Shown: positions 1 through 8,009 of the stretch, piece after piece
Layout: every line of letters begins with the position of its first letter
Position numbering within the stretch: the first letter of the stretch is position 1
From: Cyrtobacter comes
GTDB lineage: Bacteria; Pseudomonadota; Alphaproteobacteria; Rickettsiales; Midichloriaceae
DNA: 18,689 nucleotides
Assembly (NCBI RefSeq): GCF_034470605.1
Contig: NZ_JARGYT010000018.1
Span: forward strand, 1-18,689
Direction: 5' to 3'
The notes under the pieces: model-generated
Seen by the model: only the letters and a program-made list of their open reading frames with translations
Told to the model about the DNA's origin: nothing
Databases searched by the model: none
Program-made: the position numbers and the translations under genes

Positions 1-116
1 CGCTAAACTCAAAGAAAATCGACGCTTAGCATTACGATTTGAGAAATCCGATCTCTCTTTCCTTGCCTTTATAGCTTTAGCATCTATTAAATACAACCTT
101 TGTTAACAGTGCCTAA
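1..116 (+). mobile_element. 3' end of an IS5-family-like insertion sequence (partial, left copy)
   Basis: Frame 2 is open from base 2 to a TAA at 104-106. It encodes the last 34 residues of a protein ending in a basic, hydrophobic tail (RRLALRFEKSDLSFLAFIAL). This is the usual C-terminus of DDE transposases of the IS5 group (IS427/IS1031-like), in which an R-x-x-x-R-F-x-K segment precedes a hydrophobic helix. The stop lies inside the terminal inverted repeat at 95-116. That repeat is the exact reverse complement of the IS end at 18590-18611. The rest of the element lies left of the window. Family assignment rests on pattern recognition only. Confidence 0.75.
95..116. repeat. Terminal inverted repeat of the left IS copy
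   Basis: These 22 bases are a perfect reverse complement of 18590-18611. The outermost part reads CAGTGCCTAA here and TTAGGCACTG at the other end. The last 3-4 bases (CTAA/TTAG) may be the target site of the element rather than its own end, because IS5-group elements often duplicate short TNA or CTAG-like targets. Confidence 0.8.
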
Positions 117-516
117 TAGCAGAGGTGTGGGTAGAGAGCTCTTTATATAACCCAGCTGAAAATCTCACATATGGCCTAAAGATACTATCTTGGTAATTAA
201 AAAGATATCTAAAGCTAGCTGAGCATGCAAGAAGTGACACATCTTGATTCTCTGAAGAGTACTTAATTTTTCTTTGATTACCTGGAGAGTACTTAACTTC
301 AAGACCAACATCTGTATTATTTGAGTTTGCAAACATAACAGAGGCGCCAAAAAAGTTCTCTTCCTCAAATCGGATTGGGTATAGTATATCACCAATGACA
401 AAAAATTTAGAAAAGGATGCGGCTACTTTTATATTTTTATCCTCAGCTGCGTATAAGTGGCCAGTATTACAGAAGCTTAGTAGAGCTGTGGCAGTTAAAA
501 TTATCTTTTTATACAT
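103..516 (-). pseudogene. Small outer-membrane beta-barrel protein, 3' truncated by IS insertion
   Basis: The reading frame encodes 137 residues. It starts with a clear Sec signal peptide (basic MYKK, a hydrophobic stretch at residues 5-16, probable cleavage after LYA at 21-23). Alternating polar/aromatic strands follow, with a late PYVRFSAGLYKE segment typical of transmembrane beta strands in small porin-like surface antigens of Rickettsiales (P44/Msp2- or OmpA-barrel-like). The frame runs into the IS end near base 116, so only about 133 residues are native. The last four residues and the stop are supplied by the IS. The C-terminal strands needed to close a barrel are missing, so the product is probably non-functional. 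The exact family is uncertain. A TATAAT promoter lies upstream at 545-572. Confidence 0.65.
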
Positions 517-536
517 TTTAAAAACAAATGATTAAC

Positions 537-572
537 ATGCTGATATTATAGCTAGTATCAGCATAAAGTAAA
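537..572 (-). promoter_or_regulatory. Promoter with overlapping 9-bp inverted repeat, upstream of the truncated barrel gene
   Basis: On the minus strand a -35 TTTACT (567-572) is followed after 16 bases by a perfect -10 TATAAT (545-550), about 30 bases before the ATG at 516. ATGCTGATA (537-545) and TATCAGCAT (556-564) form a perfect 9-bp inverted repeat with a 10-base centre that contains the -10 box. This layout suits a repressor operator or a structured 5' leader. No binding protein is identifiable. Confidence 0.5.
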
Positions 573-635
573 GCGATGTTATAGGATATCAGTACAATAT
601 TTGTATTTTTTTATTATTAAGTTCTAAAAACGTTC

Positions 636-662
636 TTGAAATTATGTTATATGTGATGTAAT
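636..662 (+). promoter_or_regulatory. Possible promoter for tRNA-Pro and the dapA run
   Basis: TTGAAA (636-641) matches five of six -35 bases and TGTAAT (657-662) matches five of six -10 bases. The tRNA begins 13 bases after the -10. The 15-base spacer is shorter than optimal, so this is tentative. Confidence 0.3.
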
Positions 663-675
663 TGTTTGGGCATCT

Positions 676-749
<74 letters not shown>

Positions 750-770
750 CGCTCTATTGCAGCAATTTAT

Positions 771-1658
771 ATGTTTAAGGAAGGTCTATATACAGCCTCA
801 ATTACTCCATTTTTAGATTCGGAGATCGATTTTAAAAGTTTTGAGAGGTTGATTGAGTTTCAGATTAGTTCTGGCGTTACTGGTATAGTTATACTAGGTA
901 CAACTGGTGAAGCTTCTTGTGTAACTCTTGCTGAAAGGAAAAGGGTGACTGATATTGCGGTTTCTGCATGCGGTGATGAAATTGAGGTAATATTGGGTTG
1001 TAGCAGCAATTGTACAAAAGAGGCTGCGGAGCTGGCCATGCTTGCGCAAAGTGCCGGTGCTGGTGGTGCGCTCATAGTTGCACCTTATTATAACAAACCA
1101 TCTCAGGATGGAATATATAAACATTATGAATACATCGCGGGAAGTGTAGATATTCCAATAATTATATATAATAATCCATCTAGAACAGTGGTTGATATAA
1201 AAGATGAAACTATCGCAAAGCTAGCGAGGATTGATAATATTGTTGCGCTGAAGGATTCATCTGGAGATATATCAAGGCAGAGTTCTCTAGAAGCATTGAT
1301 GGATTCTGATGCCAGTATAGTGCAATTATGTGGTGATGATATGAATGTGATTCCCTTTCATTCTTATTTTGGAAGGGGGTGGATATCAGTTTCTTCAAAC
1401 GTTTTTCCAAAAGAGTGTAGTGATATACAGGATTTATTATTGCGTGGAAATATAAAAGAGGCAGCACATATCCAAATGGATTTTATTAAGTTTTATAAAG
1501 ATATTTTTTCTGAACCAAGTCCAGCGGGGATAAAATACGCAGCATATCTTATGGATTTAATAACTTCATATGAGGTAAGATTGCCGCTTACTAGCGCGTC
1601 TAAAGATCTGCAGCGTAAGATATTAAAATTCTTAAATGATAGGGGCCATGCATCTTAA
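771..1658 (+). CDS. dapA: 4-hydroxy-tetrahydrodipicolinate synthase
   Basis: This is a cytoplasmic TIM-barrel aldolase that condenses pyruvate with aspartate semialdehyde, the first committed step to diaminopimelate (peptidoglycan) and lysine. The 295 residues match the family length. Visible signatures are GTTGE at 43-47, the PYYNKPSQDG segment with Tyr107, the catalytic Tyr133 in IIYNNPSRT with Arg138, and the Schiff-base Lys161 in ALKDSSGD. These fall at the same numbers as in the E. coli enzyme. ATG 771 has no strong Shine-Dalgarno sequence, but the start aligns with the conserved N-terminus (F-x-G-x-x-T-A-x-I-T-P). The last codons lie in a 23-bp tandem duplication, so the C-terminus GHAS is probably a recent alteration. 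The gene heads a dense plus-strand run through the secretion genes. Confidence 0.96.
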   Translation: MFKEGLYTASITPFLDSEIDFKSFERLIEFQISSGVTGIVILGTTGEASCVTLAERKRVTDIAVSACGDEIEVILGCSSNCTKEAAELAMLAQSAGAGGALIVAPYYNKPSQDGIYKHYEYIAGSVDIPIIIYNNPSRTVVDIKDETIAKLARIDNIVALKDSSGDISRQSSLEALMDSDASIVQLCGDDMNVIPFHSYFGRGWISVSSNVFPKECSDIQDLLLRGNIKEAAHIQMDFIKFYKDIFSEPSPAGIKYAAYLMDLITSYEVRLPLTSASKDLQRKILKFLNDRGHAS

Positions 1659-1676
1659 ATGATAGGGGCTATGCAT
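1631..1676. repeat. 23-bp tandem duplication at the dapA/holB junction
   Basis: Bases 1631-1653 and 1654-1676 are identical except C1647 versus T1670. Copy 1 encodes the last codons of dapA. Copy 2 supplies the dapA stop (TAA 1656-1658) and the first plausible holB ATG (1659). With copy 1 removed, dapA would read on through copy 2 to a TGA at 1675-1677 and would overlap holB. Confidence 0.9.
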
Positions 1677-2543
1677 GATAATATGGATGGATTCCCTTTT
1701 GATCATAGTATATTAAGTACAGCGGTTTATAAAAAAAGGGTTAGATTTTTAGATAGTGTTTTATTATCGCTGCCAACTTCATTAATCATAACTTCTTGGG
1801 GGTTTTTATTAGAGCCTGTGGCGCTTTATATGTGCTCAAAAATACTGGGTTGTGAAATTGAGCGAAGCTTTATGAAGAAAGCAGTTCATCAAGGTCTTTT
1901 TTCTATAAGCTCAGAGCAGATATCTGTGCAAGATGCTAGGCAGTTAATTGATTTTTTTTCTAAATCTACTGTAGGAAATAGGGTGGCGTTAATAAAAGAC
2001 CCAGAAAAAATGACACATAATGCCTCAAATGCATTGCTGAAAACTATTGAGGAGCCACCTTCAAATAGTTTTGTTATATTTTTTACAAATCGTATCAATG
2101 CTTTAAGTGATACATTACGTTCTAGATGTGTAGAGTTAGAAATTTTGGCTTTTACAAGGGGGGAATTTAAAGAAATATTGGAATTTCTTACGGCTAGTAG
2201 CAAAAAAGCATCTAGAATTATTTGCGATCTTCTGTATCCGAATGCAGAGCTTGCAATTAAAATTCTAAATAATCTTGGCTCAAGCTTTGTAGAAGAAAAT
2301 TTAAGTAATATACAAGACCTATTGCCGGTAATTAGGTCCATTTTTACTAAAGCCGTTGATCTATCTAATAATGAAAAAATTGCAATCCTTTTTGCGGTAC
2401 TATGCAAAACTCATATGACTTCAGTAAGTATCAGAAAGATTGATAACTTATATAAAGCAAGAGAAATTTTGCTTGATTGTGATAGATTTAACCTAGATTT
2501 AGAATCAGCTTTGAATTATATTATAAGCAAAGTTTCTTTGTGA
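1659..2543 (+). CDS. holB: DNA polymerase III delta' subunit (clamp loader)
   Basis: The 294-residue protein has the hallmark block of delta'/gamma clamp-loader subunits: NASNALLKTIEEPPS (from residue 121), FVIFFTN, then SRC at 155-157, the 'SRC motif' that provides an arginine finger to the neighbouring ATPase. There is no Walker A lysine motif, as expected for delta', which does not hydrolyse ATP. The N-terminal part is diverged but keeps the spacing of the family. The protein loads the beta clamp at the replication fork. The start codon is uncertain. ATG 1659 follows the dapA stop directly and lies in duplicated DNA; ATG 1671 or 1683 are alternatives in the same frame. lspA starts three bases after the stop, which suggests coupling. 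Confidence 0.88.
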   Translation: MIGAMHDNMDGFPFDHSILSTAVYKKRVRFLDSVLLSLPTSLIITSWGFLLEPVALYMCSKILGCEIERSFMKKAVHQGLFSISSEQISVQDARQLIDFFSKSTVGNRVALIKDPEKMTHNASNALLKTIEEPPSNSFVIFFTNRINALSDTLRSRCVELEILAFTRGEFKEILEFLTASSKKASRIICDLLYPNAELAIKILNNLGSSFVEENLSNIQDLLPVIRSIFTKAVDLSNNEKIAILFAVLCKTHMTSVSIRKIDNLYKAREILLDCDRFNLDLESALNYIISKVSL

Positions 2544-2546
2544 GTT

Positions 2547-3002
2547 GTGCGTTTCTTATTATTAGGCATAGTAGTTATTCTGCTTGATCAGGTATCTAAG
2601 TTTGTTGTGCTTGATTTTATTACAGGTACTGATAGCCTGTATGTGATGCATTTCTTGAATATTTCTCCAGTTTGGAATTACGGAGTAAGTTTTGGTATGT
2701 TTAACGATTATACTACGAACCAGAGCATTTTTCTTGGGCTTTCTGCATTTGTGGTTAGCTTTATGCTTTATGCATATAAAGCAGGTTTAGTAAGTGGTTA
2801 TTGCATGCTTATGGTTGGTGGCGCGATCTCTAATTGCATAGATAGGGTTATTCATGGGGCTGTTTTTGATTTTATAGATCTGCACGCCTTTGGGTATCAC
2901 TACCCTACTTTTAATGTGGCGGATTCTATGATAGTTGTGGGAGCCATATTATTATCTACTCAAAATTTTTTTATAAGAAAAAATGAAAGCGGTACAAGAT
3001 AA
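2547..3002 (+). CDS. lspA: Lipoprotein signal peptidase (SPase II)
   Basis: This inner-membrane aspartyl protease removes the signal peptide of prolipoproteins after lipidation. The 151 residues have four hydrophobic helices. All family boxes are visible: D14-x-x-SK18 at the first helix, NYGVSFG (44-50), GGAISNCIDR (91-100) with catalytic Asp99, FDFIDLH (107-113), and PTFNVADS with catalytic Asp126. The start is GTG 2547, three bases after the holB stop; no upstream ATG fits. The 3' end overlaps the next gene by 20 bases, so translation is probably coupled. Confidence 0.94.
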   Translation: MRFLLLGIVVILLDQVSKFVVLDFITGTDSLYVMHFLNISPVWNYGVSFGMFNDYTTNQSIFLGLSAFVVSFMLYAYKAGLVSGYCMLMVGGAISNCIDRVIHGAVFDFIDLHAFGYHYPTFNVADSMIVVGAILLSTQNFFIRKNESGTR

Positions 3003-4686
3003 GAAAAGTAATGAGACGCCGTTGGCGCTTGCGTTACAATCAATACGAGGAATTGTATCTTATATTTTTGTATGTGGTTTTTTTGTAAACATACTTCTTT
3101 TATCAACATCCGTATATTCAATGCAAGTTCTGGATAGGGTCTTATCAAGTGGTAATACCAATACTTTACTCATGCTCACACTTGTTGTGATTCTTGCGCT
3201 TGCATTACTTTCTCTTCTACAAGGGGCCAGGTCTTTTGGTATGTCTTTGTTTGGGATATGGTTTGAAAACAAGTTATCAGAAGGTGTTTTTAGAAATTCG
3301 ATAAAAACTAGCCTTGTTGCAAAATCGAAGGCTGGAAGCCAGCAGCTCAGAGATCTGCAGACAATAAAAACATATGTTACAAGTCCGGCACTTGTCTCTA
3401 TATTTGATACCCCGTGGGCAATAATATTCATTATCGTATTGTTCATGTTGCACCTATATATAGGTATCATAGCTATAATCGGTATAGTTGTTACGGTATT
3501 TTTTGCTATCATAACAAATAAATCTACCAAGCCTCTCTTGGAAAAAAATAACGAAAATTTCATCAAAAGCATGAGGAATGCAGAGCAGGCAATCAGGAAT
3601 GCTGAGGTGGTAGAATCGATGGGTATGTTTAAGAACGTTTTGATTTCCTGGCAAAAATTTAATTCCTTAGTGCAAGATACACAAAATATTGTATCGCAAA
3701 GGCAGTCTATTCTTTCCGAAGTTAATAAGTTTTTTAGGCTTGTTGTACAAATTTCTGTGACCGGTGTGGGTGCGTGGCTAGCTATAAACCATGAAATCTC
3801 AACTGGTGCAATAATAGCGAGCTCATCAATTATGGGTAGGGCTTTGTCTCCTTTTGAGGTATTTATTAACTCAATTAAATCTTTTTTAGACTGTAGGAAA
3901 GCATATTTGAGGCTGAATGAATCATATATGAGAATGCCTGATGATGATAATAGAATGTCTCTACCTGAGCCTAGTGGTTCTATTGTTTTGGAAGGCGTAT
4001 ATTTTGCGCCGCCGATGAGTCAAAAATATATAATAAAGGGTATAAGTTTTTCCATTAAAGCTGGAGAGGCGGTTGCAGTAATAGGTGCATCTGGTTCTGG
4101 CAAAACATCATTAGCAAAATTAATTGTTGGAGCTTGGAGGCCTTCTGTGGGTGCTATCAGGATAGATGGTGCTAACATCCATGATTGGAATAGGGATGAA
4201 TTAGGTAGACATGTTGGCTATTTACCGCAAGATATAGAGTTGTTTAGTGGAAGTGTTAAGGTGAATATAGCAAGAATGGATGAGAACCCAGACCCTGAGG
4301 AAGTCTTAAGAGCAGCGCAACTTGCAGGAGTTCATGAGATGGTCTTAAGATTACCTAATGCGTATGATACTGAGATAGGGCCAGATGGTTCTGTTTTATC
4401 AGGTGGGCAAAGGCAAAGAATTGCTCTTGCTAGGGCTTTTTATGGAAAGCCTAATATTATACTCTTAGATGAACCAAATTCAAGCTTGGATAGTGAAGGA
4501 GAGGCTGCATTATCTGCCGCAATAGATTTTGCAAAGACAAGTGGTGTAACTATTGTAGTAATATCACATAGAGCGCCTGTACTATCCGTTGTTGATAAAA
4601 TTGCCGTTGTATCTGATGGTGCGTTGGCTGCATTTGGACCAGCAAGGGAAGTAATGAATAAAATGCAGAATACTCTTCTGAATTAA
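2983..4686 (+). CDS. prtD: Type I secretion system permease/ATPase (PrtD/AprD type)
   Basis: This inner-membrane ABC exporter energises one-step secretion of C-terminal-signal proteins through a fusion protein and TolC. Of its 567 residues, the N-terminal half is a membrane domain (hydrophobic segments near 27-50, 62-82, 143-185 and 255-280) and the C-terminal half is an ATPase. Visible ATPase motifs are Walker A GASGSGKTS (from 368), Q-loop YLPQDIE, signature LSGGQRQR (from 472), Walker B ILLDEPNSSLD with D496/E497, and H-loop His529. There is no N-terminal C39 peptidase-like domain, as in the PrtD subfamily. The N-terminus starts within lspA. The fusion partner follows 26 bases downstream. 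No substrate with RTX repeats is in the window. The symbol follows the subfamily; aprD would serve equally. Confidence 0.93.
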   Translation: MKAVQDKKSNETPLALALQSIRGIVSYIFVCGFFVNILLLSTSVYSMQVLDRVLSSGNTNTLLMLTLVVILALALLSLLQGARSFGMSLFGIWFENKLSEGVFRNSIKTSLVAKSKAGSQQLRDLQTIKTYVTSPALVSIFDTPWAIIFIIVLFMLHLYIGIIAIIGIVVTVFFAIITNKSTKPLLEKNNENFIKSMRNAEQAIRNAEVVESMGMFKNVLISWQKFNSLVQDTQNIVSQRQSILSEVNKFFRLVVQISVTGVGAWLAINHEISTGAIIASSSIMGRALSPFEVFINSIKSFLDCRKAYLRLNESYMRMPDDDNRMSLPEPSGSIVLEGVYFAPPMSQKYIIKGISFSIKAGEAVAVIGASGSGKTSLAKLIVGAWRPSVGAIRIDGANIHDWNRDELGRHVGYLPQDIELFSGSVKVNIARMDENPDPEEVLRAAQLAGVHEMVLRLPNAYDTEIGPDGSVLSGGQRQRIALARAFYGKPNIILLDEPNSSLDSEGEAALSAAIDFAKTSGVTIVVISHRAPVLSVVDKIAVVSDGALAAFGPAREVMNKMQNTLLN

Positions 4687-4712
4687 AGGATTAAATAAAT
4701 TTCATATGTGAT

Positions 4713-6230
4713 ATGGATAATAAAGATAAGAGAGATAGTTCGTTAAGTACTAAACTTGAGAGCATAGATGGGGTTGTGAATGCTGAGGCTATTACAGATG
4801 CTGATGCTATTATAAGTGATTCTAAAGTTGTGAATAAGAAGACTATTCTTTCTAGGGCAACGGATATGCTATCGTTTGTAAAAGAAATGATGTTCTCTGT
4901 TGATATTGAACACAAGAAAAATAGGTTTAAAGTTGAGCGTGAATTAAAGTCTCAAGTTAAAAAACCTGTCATATTTGGCGCTCTTGTGCTAGCAGGCGCA
5001 TTGGGGTTTTTTGTTCTTTGGGGTGGTGTTGCGCCGCTTGATAGTGCTGTTGTTGCAGAAGGAACAATAATAGTAAGTAGTGAGCATAGAATGATACAAC
5101 ATCTTGAAGGTGGTGTTATAAAAGAGATTCTAGTTAAGGATGGGGATACTGTAAAAGTTGATCAGCCGCTAATTATACTAAATGATACGCAAATTAAGGC
5201 GTCGGTAGGTATGATTTTGTCCCAATTACAGTTTGCGAAAATAGTTGAGCAGAGGTTGATAGCAGAATCACAGGATATGGAGCATGTTGATTTTTCTCCT
5301 TCTATTATAGAGGGTAGTGATGATATGGAGGTCAAGGTTTTTATGCAAAATCAGGAATCCATATTCGCACTTAATAAAGCTTCAGTAAAAGGGGCAATAG
5401 ATGTAGAGACTCAAAAAGTTATGCAAAAGGAGGCTGAAATAAGGGGGTTGCAAGCCAGAATGTCCACTTATGAAGAAAACCTAAAGATTGTAAAGGAACA
5501 ACTCAGTATTGTTAATGGTCTACAGAAGCAGGGTTTAGATACTAGGGTGAGATTGCTGGATATGATGCAAAAACTAGACCAATTTACTGGAAGTATTGCA
5601 GAAATTCATGCAAATATGGGAAGGGCTCGTGAAGAAATAGCGGAAGCTGAATTAAATAAAGTAAGAATTGTAATTGATTTTAAGCAGCGTAACGCCGAAA
5701 GATTTAGAGAGAATCATAGTACTGTTCTTGATTTAGAGCAAAAATTAAGTGCGAATCGTGATATTTTGTCAAGGACTGTAATAAGATCTCCTAGCTCTGG
5801 TATGGTTACAACACTTATGTATCATACTCCTGGTGGGGTTATACAGCCTGGAACAAAAATAATGGATATAGTTCCACAAGATGAAGACTTAATTATTGAG
5901 GCATATTTGTTACCACAGCATGTGGAAAGTATTCATCCAGGCCTTAAGATGAAGGTGCAGTTAAATGCATATAAAAGCAGATTAGTTCCTAGGGTTGATG
6001 CAACTCTTACATATGTTTCCCCTGATAAAATTGTTACTGAAAGAGGTGAGCAATTTTATAAATTGAGGGCTGTTCTTGATCATGAAGTCATAAAAAGAAT
6101 AAATGCTGATATCAAGTTGTTTCCAGGTATGCCTGTAACTGTTTTCGTAGTAAAAGGTGAGAGGACTGTGCTGCAATATCTGTTGAGTCCTATCATTGAT
6201 AGTTTCCACAGAGCATTTAAGGAGCCGTAA
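4713..6230 (+). CDS. prtE: Type I secretion membrane-fusion protein, HlyD/PrtE family
   Basis: This periplasmic adaptor joins the ABC exporter to an outer-membrane TolC channel. The 505 residues are longer than most PrtE proteins (about 430-450) because of an extra hydrophilic N-terminus of about 84 residues, predicted cytoplasmic. One membrane helix (about 86-108) follows, then a lipoyl-like half motif (GGVIKEILVKDGDTVKVDQ, near 131-150), a coiled-coil hairpin (about 160-350), the second half (SPSSGMVTTLMYHTPGGVI, near 358), and a beta-barrel domain. The end YLLSPIIDSFHRAFKEP matches the conserved PrtE/AprE C-terminus. ATG 4713 has no close Shine-Dalgarno sequence, so translation may depend on the upstream gene. 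The final codons and stop lie in the first of three short repeats. Confidence 0.92.
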   Translation: MDNKDKRDSSLSTKLESIDGVVNAEAITDADAIISDSKVVNKKTILSRATDMLSFVKEMMFSVDIEHKKNRFKVERELKSQVKKPVIFGALVLAGALGFFVLWGGVAPLDSAVVAEGTIIVSSEHRMIQHLEGGVIKEILVKDGDTVKVDQPLIILNDTQIKASVGMILSQLQFAKIVEQRLIAESQDMEHVDFSPSIIEGSDDMEVKVFMQNQESIFALNKASVKGAIDVETQKVMQKEAEIRGLQARMSTYEENLKIVKEQLSIVNGLQKQGLDTRVRLLDMMQKLDQFTGSIAEIHANMGRAREEIAEAELNKVRIVIDFKQRNAERFRENHSTVLDLEQKLSANRDILSRTVIRSPSSGMVTTLMYHTPGGVIQPGTKIMDIVPQDEDLIIEAYLLPQHVESIHPGLKMKVQLNAYKSRLVPRVDATLTYVSPDKIVTERGEQFYKLRAVLDHEVIKRINADIKLFPGMPVTVFVVKGERTVLQYLLSPIIDSFHRAFKEP

Positions 6231-6280
6231 AAAGGGAGGGGGCCGTTAAAAAGGGAGCCGTAAAAAAGTGTTAACTTTTT
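6221..6280 (+). repeat. Three imperfect ~16-bp tandem repeats and a weak hairpin after the fusion-protein gene
   Basis: The G-rich units GGAGCCGTAAAAAG (6221-6234), GGGGGCCGTTAAAAAG (6238-6253) and GGAGCCGTAAAAAAG (6254-6268) follow one another. The first contains the GAG CCG TAA end of the gene. AAAAAGT (6263-6269) and ACTTTTT (6274-6280) form a 7-bp stem with a 4-base loop ending in a T run. It could end transcription weakly, but it has almost no GC in the stem. Confidence 0.6.
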
Positions 6281-6323
6281 AGTACCTTATAATTTTGTGC
6301 ACAGAAACCGGAGATTAGGTAGC

Positions 6324-8009
6324 ATGTATGAAAAAAAATGCTTGATTTCTATCATTTCTATAACATTGTTGTGTGTGGCTAGATTCATATTTGATGGACT
6401 GTTTATTGATATTGAAGCACTAGAAAACAAAGGTAGAGATTTTTCTGTAATAGGATATGGGCTTGGTCTATTTTTTCCTATTTATTTAGGTCACTTACTG
6501 GCATTATCTAAAGATGCGGTACAAAGGCTTTCTGTAATAGTATACAAATCCAAGCAGTATCGTATATTAGATTTGAATATAATCTTTGCACTAATCACAT
6601 GGTGTATACTTTTAGCACTGATAGTTTTTTGTAAATATCAATATAAAATTAGCTATTCCATTACAATTTGTCATGCCGTATACATCGTTTTTGTTGTTTT
6701 TTGTATACTAAATTTGTGTTTGCACTTTTTTAGTAGAGAGTGCTTAGATTATGAGTCAATTCTTCATGATTTGTTTGATGATATAGCAACAAAAGATTTG
6801 GTAGATATTGAAAATTTTTATAAGGTTTTAAGGCCTAAAGTGTCACATGATCCGTGGCTTGCATCAAAAATTATAAATTTCTCTCCTAAAATTTTATCCA
6901 ATAACAAGGATAATAAATTTAATAACCTGCAAGATGGTTCAGAGATGATTGCGACAATATGTGAGATCGGTATGGTACATTATAAGCAACTTAATGTGCT
7001 AGATTTTGAGAGATTGTTGCCATTATATGGTAGCATAAAATCACATTCAGGACGAGAGAAGATTGTGAAAGTAATGCAAGATACTGTAATGACTCTTGCA
7101 AATTTCATTAACGTTCAAGATGATGCTAAAATGATATTACTCTTGAATAACTTAAATATGCTTAATTATGAACAGCGTTTAGCGGTTTATAATTTGTTAC
7201 TTGTGCATGCAGAAGGGAGAGAAAAGCCACAAACCATCATTATTACAAATATGATACAAGCTGTTTCAAGCATCAATCTGGAGCAAGGTGGAGGTATAGA
7301 ATTTTTTAGTGGTCTGTTTGTATTTCTATTATATAATGCATCCATCACTTTTAGGCATGCACATGAGCAAGCTAAGGTGGTGATTAAGCAATTTATTGAA
7401 TGTTATAAAACACTATCTGAAACTGACTTAAAGCCTGAGTATAAACAAAAATTATACGGCGCTACTATGAGAATATGCGAAGCAATGGTGAAGAAAGAAA
7501 TAATAAATAAAGATAATATATATATTTATTACAGCGATTATGTAATAGGTATATACGGAAGCTTACAAAATGACGTGATGTTTCATATTTTAGAGCTAAA
7601 AGAGGTAAGGGATCTAGATAAATTTTTTCTATGTTTAGACACGCTCAAAAATAATCTATTTAATATGATATTTGTTTCTCCATTACAAAAATTGTATAGA
7701 GATCTAAAAGTTAATACAAACAATGAGAATAATGTTGAATATTATTTTAAACAATTTACTACAAAACTTGCAGAAGCAGTTACCTTACCGTCTAAGAAAG
7801 GAGTGATTATAGAGAACAAAGATGTAATACAACACTATCTTTGTAACTTAATATACGATATCAGTGAATGCTGCAAAAAAGCAATAGAAGCCATGATCAC
7901 AAAAGGGGGTTTGTTATATGATTATGCTGTTATAAGCCAATATGAAGAGGCTTTGAGAAGTAATGGATACCCAGAAGTATATAATACAAAATATAGAAAA
8001 GATGATTAA
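6324..8009 (+). CDS. Uncharacterised protein: four N-terminal TM helices and a long soluble domain
   Basis: I do not recognise a family. The frame is open from GTG 6297, but ATG 6324 is the better start: a GGAG (6310-6313) lies 10 bases upstream and the first membrane helix begins soon after. This gives 561 residues. Hydrophobic helices are seen at about 7-27, 42-64, 83-105 and 112-137 (counted from ATG 6324), followed by about 420 mostly helical, charged residues rich in Asn, Lys and Ile without clear catalytic motifs. Both termini are probably cytoplasmic. The layout resembles 4-TM regulatory or scaffold proteins such as DUF2254-like ones, but no signature supports that. The gene stands alone between the secretion genes and the DUF4238 gene. 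It may be lineage-specific. Confidence 0.75.
   Translation: MYEKKCLISIISITLLCVARFIFDGLFIDIEALENKGRDFSVIGYGLGLFFPIYLGHLLALSKDAVQRLSVIVYKSKQYRILDLNIIFALITWCILLALIVFCKYQYKISYSITICHAVYIVFVVFCILNLCLHFFSRECLDYESILHDLFDDIATKDLVDIENFYKVLRPKVSHDPWLASKIINFSPKILSNNKDNKFNNLQDGSEMIATICEIGMVHYKQLNVLDFERLLPLYGSIKSHSGREKIVKVMQDTVMTLANFINVQDDAKMILLLNNLNMLNYEQRLAVYNLLLVHAEGREKPQTIIITNMIQAVSSINLEQGGGIEFFSGLFVFLLYNASITFRHAHEQAKVVIKQFIECYKTLSETDLKPEYKQKLYGATMRICEAMVKKEIINKDNIYIYYSDYVIGIYGSLQNDVMFHILELKEVRDLDKFFLCLDTLKNNLFNMIFVSPLQKLYRDLKVNTNNENNVEYYFKQFTTKLAEAVTLPSKKGVIIENKDVIQHYLCNLIYDISECCKKAIEAMITKGGLLYDYAVISQYEEALRSNGYPEVYNTKYRKDD

Noticed and set aside
1889..2407. 172-codon minus-strand frame
   Set aside because: It lies entirely within holB, whose motifs are clear on the plus strand; it is a shadow frame.
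3060..3572. 170-codon minus-strand frame
   Set aside because: It is a shadow of the membrane domain of the ABC exporter and has no independent signature.
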